A stretch of DNA of 64,000 nucleotides from Luteibacter yeojuensis (GTDB lineage Bacteria > Pseudomonadota > Gammaproteobacteria > Xanthomonadales > Rhodanobacteraceae). Both the position numbers and the translations under genes were made by a program. Numbering within the stretch: position 1 is the first letter of the stretch; every line of letters starts with the position of its first letter. The DNA lies in assembly GCF_000964085.1 (NCBI RefSeq), contig NZ_JZRB01000058.1, positions 1-64,000 of the forward strand, in the 5' to 3' direction. Below the pieces are notes generated by a model that was given only the letters and a program-made list of their open reading frames with translations, was not told where the DNA came from and did no database searches. Below, in pieces: positions 38,926 through 48,751 of the stretch.

Positions 38926-40083
38926 ATGAGCGACACCACCACCGCCCCGGCCGGCCCGAAGCCGAAGAAATCCGTCGCCCTCTCGGGCGTGGCCGCGGGC
39001 AACACCGCGCTTTGCACGGTCGGCCGCAGCGGCAACGACCTCCACTACCGCGGCTACGACATCCACGACCTGGCCGCCAAGGGCTCGTTCGAAGAAGTGG
39101 CCTACCTGCTCGTCCACGGCGTGCTGCCGAACTGGACCGAACTGAACGCCTACCGCGCCAAGCTCAAGCGCCTCCGCGGCTTGCCGGCACCGGTGAAGGG
39201 CGCCCTCGAACTGCTGCCTGCCGCCACGCACCCCATGGACGTGATGCGCACGGGCGCCTCCATGCTCGGCACCGTGCTGCCCGAGAAGGACGACCACAAC
39301 GTCACTGGCGCGCGCGACATCGCCGACCGGCTGATGGCCAGCTTCGGCTCCATGCTGCTGTACTGGTACCACTTCAGCCACAACGGCAAGCGCATCGAGA
39401 CCGAAACCGAAGACGACACCATCGCCGCGCACTTCCTGCACCTGCTGCACGGCAAGAAGCCCAGCGACCTGCACGCCCACGCGCTCGATCGTTCCCTCGT
39501 GCTCTACGCCGAGCACGAATTCAACGCCAGCACGTTCACCGCGCGCGTCATCGCCGGCACCGGCTCGGACATGTACTCGTGCATCACCGGCGCCATCGGC
39601 GCGCTGCGCGGCCCCAAGCACGGCGGCGCGAACGAGGTGGCGATGGAAATCATCGCGCGCTACCGCGACGCGGCCGAGGCGGAAGCGGATATCCGCGCCC
39701 GTGTCGAGCGCAAGGAAATCATCATCGGCTTCGGCCATCCGGTGTACACGGTCTCCGATCCGCGCAACGAGATCATCAAGGAGGTCTCGCGCAAGCTGTG
39801 CACCGACGGCGGCAACCCGCGGCTGTTCGAGGTCTCGGAGAAGATCGAGAAGCTGATGTGGGAGCTGAAGAAGATGTTCCCGAACCTGGATTGGTACTCG
39901 GCATCGGCGTACCACATGATGGGCGTGCCGACGGCGATGTTCACGCCGTTGTTTGTCATCGCGCGCACGTCGGGTTGGAGCGCCCATGTGATCGAGCAGC
40001 GCCAGGACGGCAAGATCATCCGCCCAAGCGCAAACTACACGGGCCCGGAAGACCAGTCCTACATCCCGATCGAAAAGCGCTGA
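38926..40083 (+). CDS. prpC: 2-methylcitrate synthase
   Basis: 385 residues with a citrate-synthase fold: [12 protein letters not shown] near residue 37, [12 protein letters not shown] near residue 226 and the catalytic [16 protein letters not shown] near 264. It condenses propionyl-CoA with oxaloacetate. The short length and the order prpB-prpC indicate a methylcitrate rather than a citrate synthase. AAGGAG lies just before the ATG. An intrinsic terminator follows at 40135-40164. Confidence 0.95.
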   Translation: MSDTTTAPAGPKPKKSVALSGVAAGNTALCTVGRSGNDLHYRGYDIHDLAAKGSFEEVAYLLVHGVLPNWTELNAYRAKLKRLRGLPAPVKGALELLPAATHPMDVMRTGASMLGTVLPEKDDHNVTGARDIADRLMASFGSMLLYWYHFSHNGKRIETETEDDTIAAHFLHLLHGKKPSDLHAHALDRSLVLYAEHEFNASTFTARVIAGTGSDMYSCITGAIGALRGPKHGGANEVAMEIIARYRDAAEAEADIRARVERKEIIIGFGHPVYTVSDPRNEIIKEVSRKLCTDGGNPRLFEVSEKIEKLMWELKKMFPNLDWYSASAYHMMGVPTAMFTPLFVIARTSGWSAHVIEQRQDGKIIRPSANYTGPEDQSYIPIEKR

Positions 40084-40102
40084 TCGCTGCTTTTCTGCTC
40101 AA

Positions 40103-40132
40103 CTGTAGGAGCCAGCTTGCTGGCGATGCTCT
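40103..40132. repeat. REP-type half unit, family C
   Basis: CTGTAGGAGCCAGCTTGCTG at 40103 continues to GGCGATGCTCTT; its inverse lies at 41144-41170. Together they frame the repeat-rich region 40084-41192. Confidence 0.75.
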
Positions 40133-40134
40133 TG

Positions 40135-40164
40135 AAAGGCCCGGCTACAAGCCGGGCCTTTTTT
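40135..40164 (+). terminator. Intrinsic terminator after prpC
   Basis: GGCCCGGC (40138-40145) pairs with GCCGGGCC (40151-40158) around TACAA and runs into six T (40159-40164). It ends the prpB-prpC transcript. Confidence 0.88.
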
Positions 40165-41146
40165 ATCGGTTCATTCGTTGGCACGAATGCATGTGTTGAG
40201 CGGCGTTCGCCGCCTAGGCCTGGGTGTGTCGAGGCGAAGAGCCCTTGGTGCCCACCCTCGCTGCTCAGACAGGTCCTCCGCGCTCGATAAGGAAATGCGC
40301 CTGCCGGCGCACGACGTTATTAGATTGGCCTACGGCCGCTGCGCTTGTGCGGAACTCGCATCGAGGGTGGGCACCAAGGACCCTTTGCGGCACGGAGGTA
40401 GCGTGGTGGCCGAGCTACGCCTATGCACGTGGGCGGCTCTGGGCCTTGGGGCCTTGGTGATATTTGCAGGCCGCGCGCACCCGACGCGATGGGCCCACGT
40501 CGACTTGCCGGGGTGGTAGAGGGTGGGCGGTAGGTGGGCCGTTGGGGCTTGCAGGTTGCCGCGCTTAGCGGGCCGAGGCGATGAGCGTGGCGGCGTGGGC
40601 GGGATCGGTCGTCACCATCGCGCCCATGGTCAGTACGCAGGTCAGCACGGCGGCGAGGAAGAAAGTCTTCAGCAGGAAGGTTTCGGTTTTCATGGCGGCT
40701 CTCCTTTACATAGCGGGCGGGCGTATTTGCCCTTTCGCCAAAGGAGCTGCATCGGCCGTGCCAACCAGGAGAGTAGGCTGCAAGGCGCGCAGTGAAGCCA
40801 TTCTCACCGAGACGCGCGAGCTGCCCTGTGCTGTCCGCGGACAACGATCTGTCCGCGCCCCTGTTCCGTGCGGGCGCCCCACGCCGCGGGCGTGGCTCGA
40901 CCCCATGTTGCCTCCGTGCTGCAAAGAGTCCTTGGTGTCCACCCTCGAGGCGAGTTCCGCACAAGAGAGCGGCCGTAGGCCCGTAGGAGCGCACACCGGT
41001 GCGCGAATGGGAGACACGGCGGCGTAGCCGCAGCCTTGGACGCGAGGGTGGGCACCAAGGGCTCTTCGCCTCGACGCCACACGCCATAGGCGGCGAATGC
41101 CGTTCAATACATGCATTCGCGAAAGCGAATGAACCGATAAAAAAGC
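40159..41146. repeat. Nested inverted repeats around a short reading frame
   Basis: The outer arms, about 105 bases each (about 40159-40262 and 41042-41146), are imperfect inverses and share TTTTTTATCGGTTCATTCG, the GAATGCATGT box and GAGGCGAAGAGCCCTTGG. Inner arms of about 77 bases (about 40324-40402 and 40909-40985) are also inverse. The 17-base word CTTGGTGCCCACCCTCG occurs four times in alternating orientation: 40244-40260, 40362-40378 (inverse), 40931-40947 (one change) and 41043-41059 (inverse). Apart from the 42-codon frame at 40565-40693 no gene is supported in 40084-41192. Confidence 0.85.
40565..40693 (-). CDS. Hypothetical 42-residue membrane or exported peptide
   Basis: A 42-codon reading frame at the centre of the nested inverted repeats. 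AAAGGAGAG lies 6 bases before the ATG at 40693, a good ribosome binding site. The product MKTETFLLKTFFLAAVLTCV... has one hydrophobic stretch (about residues 6-27) and an AHAA end resembling a signal-peptidase site near residue 35; only about 7 residues would remain if cleaved. It could be a small membrane peptide or a remnant of a longer exported gene. No family was recognised. Confidence 0.5.
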   Translation of the reverse strand: MKTETFLLKTFFLAAVLTCVLTMGAMVTTDPAHAATLIASAR

Positions 41147-41170
41147 ATCGCCAGCAAGCTGGCTCCCATA
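41144..41170. repeat. REP-type half unit, family C (inverse)
   Basis: AGCATCGCCAGCAAGCTGGC and TCCCATA to 41170, the inverse of the unit at 40103-40132. Confidence 0.75.
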
Positions 41171-41192
41171 GCCTTCTTTTGGCCCGGGCTTT

Positions 41193-43244
<2,052 letters not shown>

Positions 43245-43328
43245 TCATCGGGCCTAAGGCCACGGACGGCAAGGGCTGGCGCAGCAAAAGCTGCCGCGAC
43301 AGTGACAGTTCCGGGTCGCCGCACAGGC

Positions 43329-43354
43329 GTTACGGGCTGTATCAGCCGCGTAAC
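43329..43354. promoter_or_regulatory. Dyad-symmetric element upstream of the Fap-like locus
   Basis: GTTACGGGCTG (43329-43339) is mirrored by CAGCC.GCGTAAC to 43354 around a short TAT centre. It is about 180 bases before the first gene of the Fap-like locus and about 120 before fadH. It could be an operator. The 325-base gap 43212-43536 holds no gene; no good sigma-70 promoter was seen in it. Confidence 0.45.
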
Positions 43355-43536
43355 AACGGACGTGATCGGTTCAGTTTGCGAAAACCGGTGAAATGGCGTC
43401 GTGGCGCGGTCTCGCGCCCCGCGCGACCGAAGGCACGCTAATTGCTCCCTCCTGTGACCCGGCGCGTTGGCAGGACGCATCGGCCACCCCCGATCCAACA
43501 GGGGAACCACGTCGCTCGCTCACTGGAGACTCTCCC

Positions 43537-44469
43537 ATGCGTAAGACCCTCATCGCCACGGCGATCTGCCTCGCTATCGGATTCGCACTGCCGGCCATGG
43601 CCGACGACACCCAGACGGGAGCCGCTGGCCCGTCCGCCCAGCGTCATTCCACGGCCCAGGCCTGGACCGATAGTGCCAATGACAACTCCACGCGTAACAG
43701 CTACAACACCAGCAACTGGACGGCCACCAGCTCGTTCAACACCAGCACCAGCAACGCGGTCAACGATGTCACGTTGAACGGCGCGGTCTCGGGCAACGAG
43801 ACCTATAACTTCGGCAACATCGCGGCCAACATGGGCAACGCCAACGGCGCCCGAGGTGGTGCGGGCGGTGACGCGACGGGTGCCAACGGCCGTGGCGCGG
43901 CTGGCGGTGACGGCGGCAACGGCGGACGCGCCTCGTCACACGGCGCGGTCGGCGGCGACGCTGGCAGCTGGAACGGCGGCTCGGCCGGTGAAAGCTACGC
44001 CGACGGTGGCAACACGAATGGCGACGGCGGCAATGCCGGCCGTGGCAACGCCAGCTCGCGCGCGAACGGCCGTGGCGCCGATTCGTCCACGGGCGGATCC
44101 ACCGCCAGCACGGGTGGCGCATCGGCTAGTGCCGGTGGCGCGACGACGTCTGGTGATTCGTCGCCGACGTCGACGAGTGGTTCGGCTACCGGCGGCGCCG
44201 GCGGCACGGCGTGGGCCATGGGCGGCACCGGTGGTGAAGGTGGGGCGGGTGGTTCGGGCACTGGCGGCGGCAACTCCGGCGGCGCCGGCGGTAGCGGCGG
44301 CATGGGCGGCTCGAACGGCGTGAGCACTGGCGACTTCAACATGTCCAACACCATGTCGGCTTCGGCATCGGGTGCGGCGGGCGTGCTGAACCTTGCGCAG
44401 AGCTCGGGCGCCAACGCGCTCATCCAGCAGGCCGTGAACGTCCAGGCCAACCTGAACGTGGGTCAGTAA
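43537..44469 (+). CDS. Gly/Asn/Ser-rich exported protein, candidate amyloid subunit
   Basis: 310 residues from the ATG at 43537 (GGAG 9 bases upstream). Residues 1-22 form a signal peptide (..FALPAMA). An Asn/Ser/Thr-rich region follows (about 45-95), then about 160 residues of Gly, Ala, Ser and Asn in irregular GG-rich runs (about 97-265), and a C-terminal block GVLNLAQSSGANALIQQAV. The pattern NFGNIAANMGNANG near residue 89 recurs in the next protein (SIGNGANNMGDAA). Composition and neighbours fit a subunit of a functional amyloid or surface fibre of the FapB/FapC kind, but no cysteine motif CxxC of FapC is present. Function is inferred, not shown. Confidence 0.6.
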   Translation: MRKTLIATAICLAIGFALPAMADDTQTGAAGPSAQRHSTAQAWTDSANDNSTRNSYNTSNWTATSSFNTSTSNAVNDVTLNGAVSGNETYNFGNIAANMGNANGARGGAGGDATGANGRGAAGGDGGNGGRASSHGAVGGDAGSWNGGSAGESYADGGNTNGDGGNAGRGNASSRANGRGADSSTGGSTASTGGASASAGGATTSGDSSPTSTSGSATGGAGGTAWAMGGTGGEGGAGGSGTGGGNSGGAGGSGGMGGSNGVSTGDFNMSNTMSASASGAAGVLNLAQSSGANALIQQAVNVQANLNVGQ

Positions 44470-44555
44470 GCGCACGCACGTAGCGACGGAACCACGGGGC
44501 GCCCTTGTGGCGTCCCGTGGAACTCGAAGGGCACCCCAGCCTCAGGAGCACACCC

Positions 44556-44918
44556 ATGCCGATGTTCCGACCCCACACCGCGTACGTGGCGCTGGCGTTG
44601 CTGGCGACAGGGCTCGCGGCAGGCGCCGCGCATGCCACGCCGCCGGGCGAGCCACCGCCGTCGTTCGGCACCGCCACGCCGGTGGACCAGTTGCAGGCCA
44701 TGACGGGCGGCACGGATACGCACGTCACGAACAACAGCGTCACCAACCAGGAAAGCCACGGCACCGTCGATAACAATTCGAATTTCAGCATCGGCAACGG
44801 CGCGAACAACATGGGAGATGCCGCGCTGAGCGGCACAGGCATCATCACCGGCATCCAGAATTCCGGTAACAACGTCCTCATCCAGAACAACACGATCGTG
44901 ACGGTGAGGATGCAGTGA
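44556..44918 (+). CDS. Small Asn-rich exported protein of the Fap-like locus
   Basis: 120 residues from the ATG at 44556, with AGGAG 7 bases upstream. A signal peptide (about 1-27) is followed by a proline-rich stretch and VDQLQAMTGGTD, whose Gly-Gly at 51-52 resembles a double-glycine processing site. The remainder is Asn/Gly/Thr-rich (NNSVTNQESHGTVDNNSN) and ends with IQNSGNNVLIQNN, matching the C-terminal motif of the 310-residue protein. It may be a minor fibre or nucleator subunit (FapB-like). It overlaps the C39 peptidase gene by one base. Confidence 0.6.
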   Translation: MPMFRPHTAYVALALLATGLAAGAAHATPPGEPPPSFGTATPVDQLQAMTGGTDTHVTNNSVTNQESHGTVDNNSNFSIGNGANNMGDAALSGTGIITGIQNSGNNVLIQNNTIVTVRMQ

Positions 44919-45601
44919 TGAAGCTGGCCTGCGCCCTCGCCGCCTGCCTCGCCCTGGCGAGCCCGTTCGCCATCGCAGGCAAGGCCGAGGTGCAGACCAG
45001 CCCGGGTGTTTCGTACCCGATGAAGTTGACCAGCCTGAAAGAAGCCCGCTTCCGCAACACCATTCGCCAGAAATACGACTTCAGTTGCGGCTCGGCGGCG
45101 GTGGCCACGTTGCTCACTTACCAATACGCGTACCCGGTCGACGAGCAGTCGGCATTCGACATCATGTTCACCAACGGCGATCGCCGGAAGATCTCGCGCG
45201 AGGGCTTTTCGCTGCTCGACATCAAGCGCTTCCTCGCGTCGCGTGGCTTCCAGGCTGATGGCTTCACCGTTCCGCTGGAAAAGCTGGACGAAGAGGGCAT
45301 CCCTGCCATCGTGCTGATCGACGAGCGCGGCTACCACCACTTCGTCGTCGTCAAAGGCTACAAGAACGGCCGCGTGCTCATCGGCGACCCCGCCCGTGGT
45401 ACGCGTTCCATGTCCAAACGGCGCTTCGACGACATGTGGAAGAATCACATCGTCTTCGTCATACATAACGAACGCGACCGCGCCATCTTCAACAGTCCGC
45501 GCGACTGGGCAGTCGCGCCCGCGGCACCGATCACCGAAGGCATCGAACGCAATGGCCTCGGTCCCATCGTCATGCCCAAGCGCGGACCGGGGGATATATG
45601 A
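44918..45601 (+). CDS. Periplasmic C39 family peptidase, FapD-like
   Basis: 227 residues from the ATG at 44918 (GAGG 8 bases upstream). A signal peptide (about 1-20) precedes a stand-alone C39 domain with no ABC transporter. The catalytic set is complete: oxyanion Gln51 and Cys57 in RQKYDFSCGSAA, His141 in YHHFVVV, and Asp157 in IGDPARG. C39 enzymes cut after a double glycine, and two neighbouring exported proteins carry such a motif. Stand-alone C39 proteins of this type occur as FapD in Fap amyloid operons. ATGA overlap with the next gene. Confidence 0.75.
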   Translation: MKLACALAACLALASPFAIAGKAEVQTSPGVSYPMKLTSLKEARFRNTIRQKYDFSCGSAAVATLLTYQYAYPVDEQSAFDIMFTNGDRRKISREGFSLLDIKRFLASRGFQADGFTVPLEKLDEEGIPAIVLIDERGYHHFVVVKGYKNGRVLIGDPARGTRSMSKRRFDDMWKNHIVFVIHNERDRAIFNSPRDWAVAPAAPITEGIERNGLGPIVMPKRGPGDI

Positions 45602-46110
45602 GCACCCGACGAATCCTCATCGCCACGGCGATCGCCCTGGCTGCCTGTGGCGGTGCACACGCCGCCGACTTCCCCGTCAATCACGCCGTGCCCGACGAGC
45701 GGCTGGACGCGATCCGAGGTGGCTTCGACATGGGCTCGTTCCAGGCGTCGCTTGGGCTTGAGCGCACGGTGATGATCAATGGCGTTGAAGCGATCCGCCA
45801 GACCGTCAACATACCCGATGTGACGAAAATCACCGCCGACCAGGCCACGGCCATGCAGGCCTTCATGGGTACGACGTTCGTGGCGAATGGCAATACAGGG
45901 GCTGCGACCAGTGCACAGGCCCCCGGCTTGTCGAGCGTCACCCTGCCCACCAGCGTCTCGCCTGGCTTGGTGGTGCAGAACGCGCTGGACAACCAGGCCA
46001 TTTCGGCTACGACGAAAATTGATGCCTCGGTGAACACCTCGCAGATGTTGCAGGGGTTGCGTATCGACGAAGCTATACGGGACACGACGATCCAGTTCCG
46101 GGGGAACTAA
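45598..46110 (+). CDS. Exported protein with double-glycine motif, FapE-like
   Basis: 170 residues. Residues 1-23 form a signal peptide; then VPDERLDAIRGGFD has Gly-Gly at 41-42, in the same [VP]-[DE]-x-L-x-A-x-x-G-G-x-D frame as the preceding 120-residue protein. The rest is Ala/Thr/Val-rich with VVQNALDNQAISATTKIDAS near residue 124 and a C-terminal IRDTTIQF. The position between the C39 peptidase and the barrel protein matches FapE. Its exact role is unknown. Confidence 0.55.
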   Translation: MSTRRILIATAIALAACGGAHAADFPVNHAVPDERLDAIRGGFDMGSFQASLGLERTVMINGVEAIRQTVNIPDVTKITADQATAMQAFMGTTFVANGNTGAATSAQAPGLSSVTLPTSVSPGLVVQNALDNQAISATTKIDASVNTSQMLQGLRIDEAIRDTTIQFRGN

Positions 46111-46113
46111 CGC

Positions 46114-47517
46114 ATGTATCGCAACGGCAGGGTGATGCAGGCAAAAACGTGCGTGGGCGCCTTGTCGCTCGCGGTGCTCCCGATGTGGATTGGGGCATGC
46201 CTTGCGCAGGATGCCGCGCCGGTCGACCCGGCGCTGCGTGAGAAGATCGAAGCGCAGGGCCGCAAGATCGACGCGATGCGAAGCCGCATGGCGGAGCAGC
46301 TCGCCGAGCTTGAGCAGATGAAGCGCGAGCTGGCGTCGCAAGAGGTCGCGTACAACGACTTGCGCAAGGCCGTCGGCATGACAGCCCTGGAGGAGGCGCG
46401 TGCGACAGGCGCACCGCCTGCCGCAGGGGCACAGGCTAGCGCAGCGCCGCCGCAGGACCAGGTGCCGCCGGGCACGCCGGCGCCAGGCGCGCCGGTGGCA
46501 CCGGCATCGCAACCGGTAGCGGCCACGCAGCCCGTGGGCAAGCGGCCCGAGACGGACGAGCGCCCGCCTGAGGTCGCGCCGATCTTCGACCAGCCTGGCG
46601 TGCTTACCCCGCGTGGCAAGCTCATCGTCGAGCCCTCGTACCAGTATGGCTATTCGTCCAGCGACCGCGTATCGCTGGTGGGCTATACCGTCATCCCGGC
46701 GATCCTTATCGGCCTGGTCGATGTCCGCCAGGTAAAGACCACGACGCAGACCGGCGCGGTCGCGTTCCGCTACGGCCTGACGAACCGCATGGAACTTGAG
46801 GTCCGCGTGCCGTATGTCGACACGCACACGGATACGATCAGCCGCGAGATCTTCACTGGCACGGCACAGGACAACCTGTTCACCACGAGCGGCAAGGGCA
46901 TCGGCGATATCGAAGCCACGTTGCGCTACCAGATCAACGATGGCGGCGCCGACAAGCCGTATTACATCGGCTGGTTCCGCGCCAAGTCGCGCACGGGCGA
47001 AGACCCGTTCGAAGTGACCAGCGATTGCGTGACGCGATGCCTGCAGAACGTGACAGGCACCGGGCTGCCGCTCAAAAGCCCCACGGGTTCCGGCTTCTAC
47101 TCCGGTCAGCTCGGCCTCACCTGGTTGTACCCGTCCGATCCGGTGGTCTTCTTCGGCAACTTCAGTTACCTGCACAACTTCGAGCGCAAGAACGTCAGCC
47201 GCAACGTGCTCGGTTCCGGCAAACAATTCCTTGGTGACATCAAGGCGGGCGATATCGCCGACATCAGCATCGGCATGGGCTTGTCGCTCAATGAGAAGGC
47301 ATCGATCAGCATCGGTTACGACCAGGCATTCGTAGGCCGCACGCAGCAGAACAGCCATCCCATCCCTGGTTCGGCGCGCTCGACGCTGGGTTCGCTGCTG
47401 ATCGGCGGCTCGTATCGTTTCAACGACAAGGAAACGATGAACATCACGCTGGGCGTTGGCGTGACCCGCGATACCCCGGATACCACCGTGACGGTACGCG
47501 TGCCCATCACGCTCTAA
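46114..47517 (+). CDS. Outer-membrane barrel with N-terminal coiled coil, FapF-like
   Basis: 467 residues. A signal sequence (about 1-31) is followed by a coiled coil at about 38-88 (EKIEAQGRKIDAMRSRMAEQ and LEQMKRELASQEV), a Pro/Ala-rich linker (about 98-145), then a beta-barrel region with alternating aromatic residues and a C-terminal strand ending TTVTVRVPITL. This layout (coiled coil, linker, barrel) is that of FapF, the secretion channel for Fap amyloids. The barrel could also belong to the wider phenol-degradation MetA-type family. An alternative start is at 46135. Confidence 0.65.
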   Translation: MYRNGRVMQAKTCVGALSLAVLPMWIGACLAQDAAPVDPALREKIEAQGRKIDAMRSRMAEQLAELEQMKRELASQEVAYNDLRKAVGMTALEEARATGAPPAAGAQASAAPPQDQVPPGTPAPGAPVAPASQPVAATQPVGKRPETDERPPEVAPIFDQPGVLTPRGKLIVEPSYQYGYSSSDRVSLVGYTVIPAILIGLVDVRQVKTTTQTGAVAFRYGLTNRMELEVRVPYVDTHTDTISREIFTGTAQDNLFTTSGKGIGDIEATLRYQINDGGADKPYYIGWFRAKSRTGEDPFEVTSDCVTRCLQNVTGTGLPLKSPTGSGFYSGQLGLTWLYPSDPVVFFGNFSYLHNFERKNVSRNVLGSGKQFLGDIKAGDIADISIGMGLSLNEKASISIGYDQAFVGRTQQNSHPIPGSARSTLGSLLIGGSYRFNDKETMNITLGVGVTRDTPDTTVTVRVPITL

Positions 47518-47592
47518 GCCACGCTATTCGCCACCACGCGAGGGCTGGGGTGCTTGCATCCCGGCCCTTTCACTTCTGACTTGTTTCACCTT

Positions 47593-47612
47593 GCGTTCAC
47601 TCGCGTGAACGC
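47593..47612. promoter_or_regulatory. Dyad-symmetric element after the Fap-like locus
   Basis: GCGTTCAC (47593-47600) is mirrored by GTGAACGC (47605-47612) around TCGC. There is no T-run, so it is not a clear terminator. It may be an operator for the downstream outer-membrane protein gene. The AT-rich stretch that follows (47641-47715) probably contains that gene's promoter, but no convincing pair of boxes was found. Confidence 0.35.
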
Positions 47613-47729
47613 GATCACGTTTCAAACGCCCGAAGGTTCCCCTGCACGCGACGCATACATAACGCATCGTTAAGATTTCGACCGGGGGTTGGACCTTTTG
47701 CTCGATTTTTAATCTTTGGGAGTTTGTAC

Positions 47730-48584
47730 ATGCGCATTCGCAATTTTGGTCGTGGCAAGGCCGTGGTCGGCCTCGCCATCGCATCGCTCGCTGTCTTCGG
47801 TGCTGCCGCGCATGCGCAGGACAGCGAGAAGAAGTCCCAGTCCCCCGCGCTCGACAACGTCAGCGTCTGGGTCGGCGGTTACTACACCTCCAACGACACG
47901 ACCCTGGGCGGCCAGACCCAGTTCTTCAACAGCAATGGCAAGGTGAACTTCGAGGACGACCTCGATTTCAAGAAGCACAAGACCGTGCCGCGCGTCCGCC
48001 TCGATTTCCTCATCGGCGAACACCAGGGTTTCGCGTTCGACTGGTACGAGGTGGATCGTTCGCACTCGCGCACGTTCAATGAATCGACCACCGTGATGGG
48101 CCAGCCGATCACGGCCTCGGCCTTCGCCAAGGCCGACCTGAAGTTCAGCTTTGGCAGCGCGGCCTACAAGTGGTGGTTCGGCACGGGCGACGACGTGTTC
48201 GGCGTTGGCCTGGGTGCGGCGTACTACAAGGTGAAGGGCAGCATCGAGGGCTCGGTCACCGCGCTGGGCCAGACCCAGTCGACCAGCACCTCCACCGACA
48301 TCGACGCCTGGGCGCCCAACCTGCAGCTGGGCTGGCGCCACGCGTTCAACGACCAGTGGCGCATGTATGTCAATGCGTCGGGCGTCAAGAAGAACGGCGG
48401 CCAGCTGTATGGCCACATCTTCGACACGGCGATCGGCCTTGAATGGTTCCCGTGGCAGAACGTGGGCTTTGGCGCCGAATACGCTTACACTCGCATCAAG
48501 CTGCACCAGGACAAGAGCCGTTACGATCTTGACCTGGACATGAAGCTCAACGGACCGGCCGCCTACGTGCGCTTCCGGTTCTGA
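47730..48584 (+). CDS. Outer-membrane beta-barrel protein of unknown function
   Basis: 284 residues from the ATG at 47730 with TTTGGGAG upstream; a TTG at 47724 is in frame. A signal peptide (about 1-30) leads to a repeated aromatic/charged beta-strand pattern from SVWVGGYY to the C-terminal PAAYVRFRF, which ends in Phe as outer-membrane barrels do. It has no cysteines in the mature part. The spacing and its own terminator suggest a separate transcript from the Fap-like genes. Porin or sensor-like roles are both possible. Confidence 0.7.
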   Translation: MRIRNFGRGKAVVGLAIASLAVFGAAAHAQDSEKKSQSPALDNVSVWVGGYYTSNDTTLGGQTQFFNSNGKVNFEDDLDFKKHKTVPRVRLDFLIGEHQGFAFDWYEVDRSHSRTFNESTTVMGQPITASAFAKADLKFSFGSAAYKWWFGTGDDVFGVGLGAAYYKVKGSIEGSVTALGQTQSTSTSTDIDAWAPNLQLGWRHAFNDQWRMYVNASGVKKNGGQLYGHIFDTAIGLEWFPWQNVGFGAEYAYTRIKLHQDKSRYDLDLDMKLNGPAAYVRFRF

Positions 48585-48636
48585 CCAGCCGGTTGGCGGT
48601 GGGCCCTGGCCCATCGCCCTTGCCGGGGGGAATCCG

Positions 48637-48661
48637 AGGCCGCCTGCGGGCGGCCTTTTTT
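48637..48661 (+). terminator. Intrinsic terminator after the outer-membrane protein gene
   Basis: GGCCGCC (48638-48644) pairs with GGCGGCC (48649-48655) and runs into six T (48656-48661). Confidence 0.85.
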
Positions 48662-48678
48662 ACATCTGAAAGAAGCCA

Positions 48679-48745
48679 TGTGGGAGCGCGCTTGCGCGCG
48701 ATGGGTGTGCGGCAAGCGCCATCGCGCGCAAGCGCGCTCCCACAG
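48679..48745. repeat. REP-type palindromic pair, family A
   Basis: TGTGGGAGCGCGCTTGCGCG at 48679 and GCGCGCAAGCGCGCTCCCAC to 48743, between convergent genes. Confidence 0.85.
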
Positions 48746-48751
48746 CAGGTT

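Noticed and set aside
40178-41027. Frames of 60-150 codons inside the repeat island (for example 40320-41087 minus)
   Set aside because: They run through the inverse repeats, so their products mirror each other and lack ribosome binding sites.
40159-41146. The repeat island as a CRISPR array
   Set aside because: The repeated word occurs only four times, in alternating orientation and at irregular spacing, with no cas genes.
43393-43536. A longer start for the Gly-rich protein (from 43393)
   Set aside because: It would place 48 basic residues before an excellent signal peptide; the ATG at 43537 has GGAG upstream.
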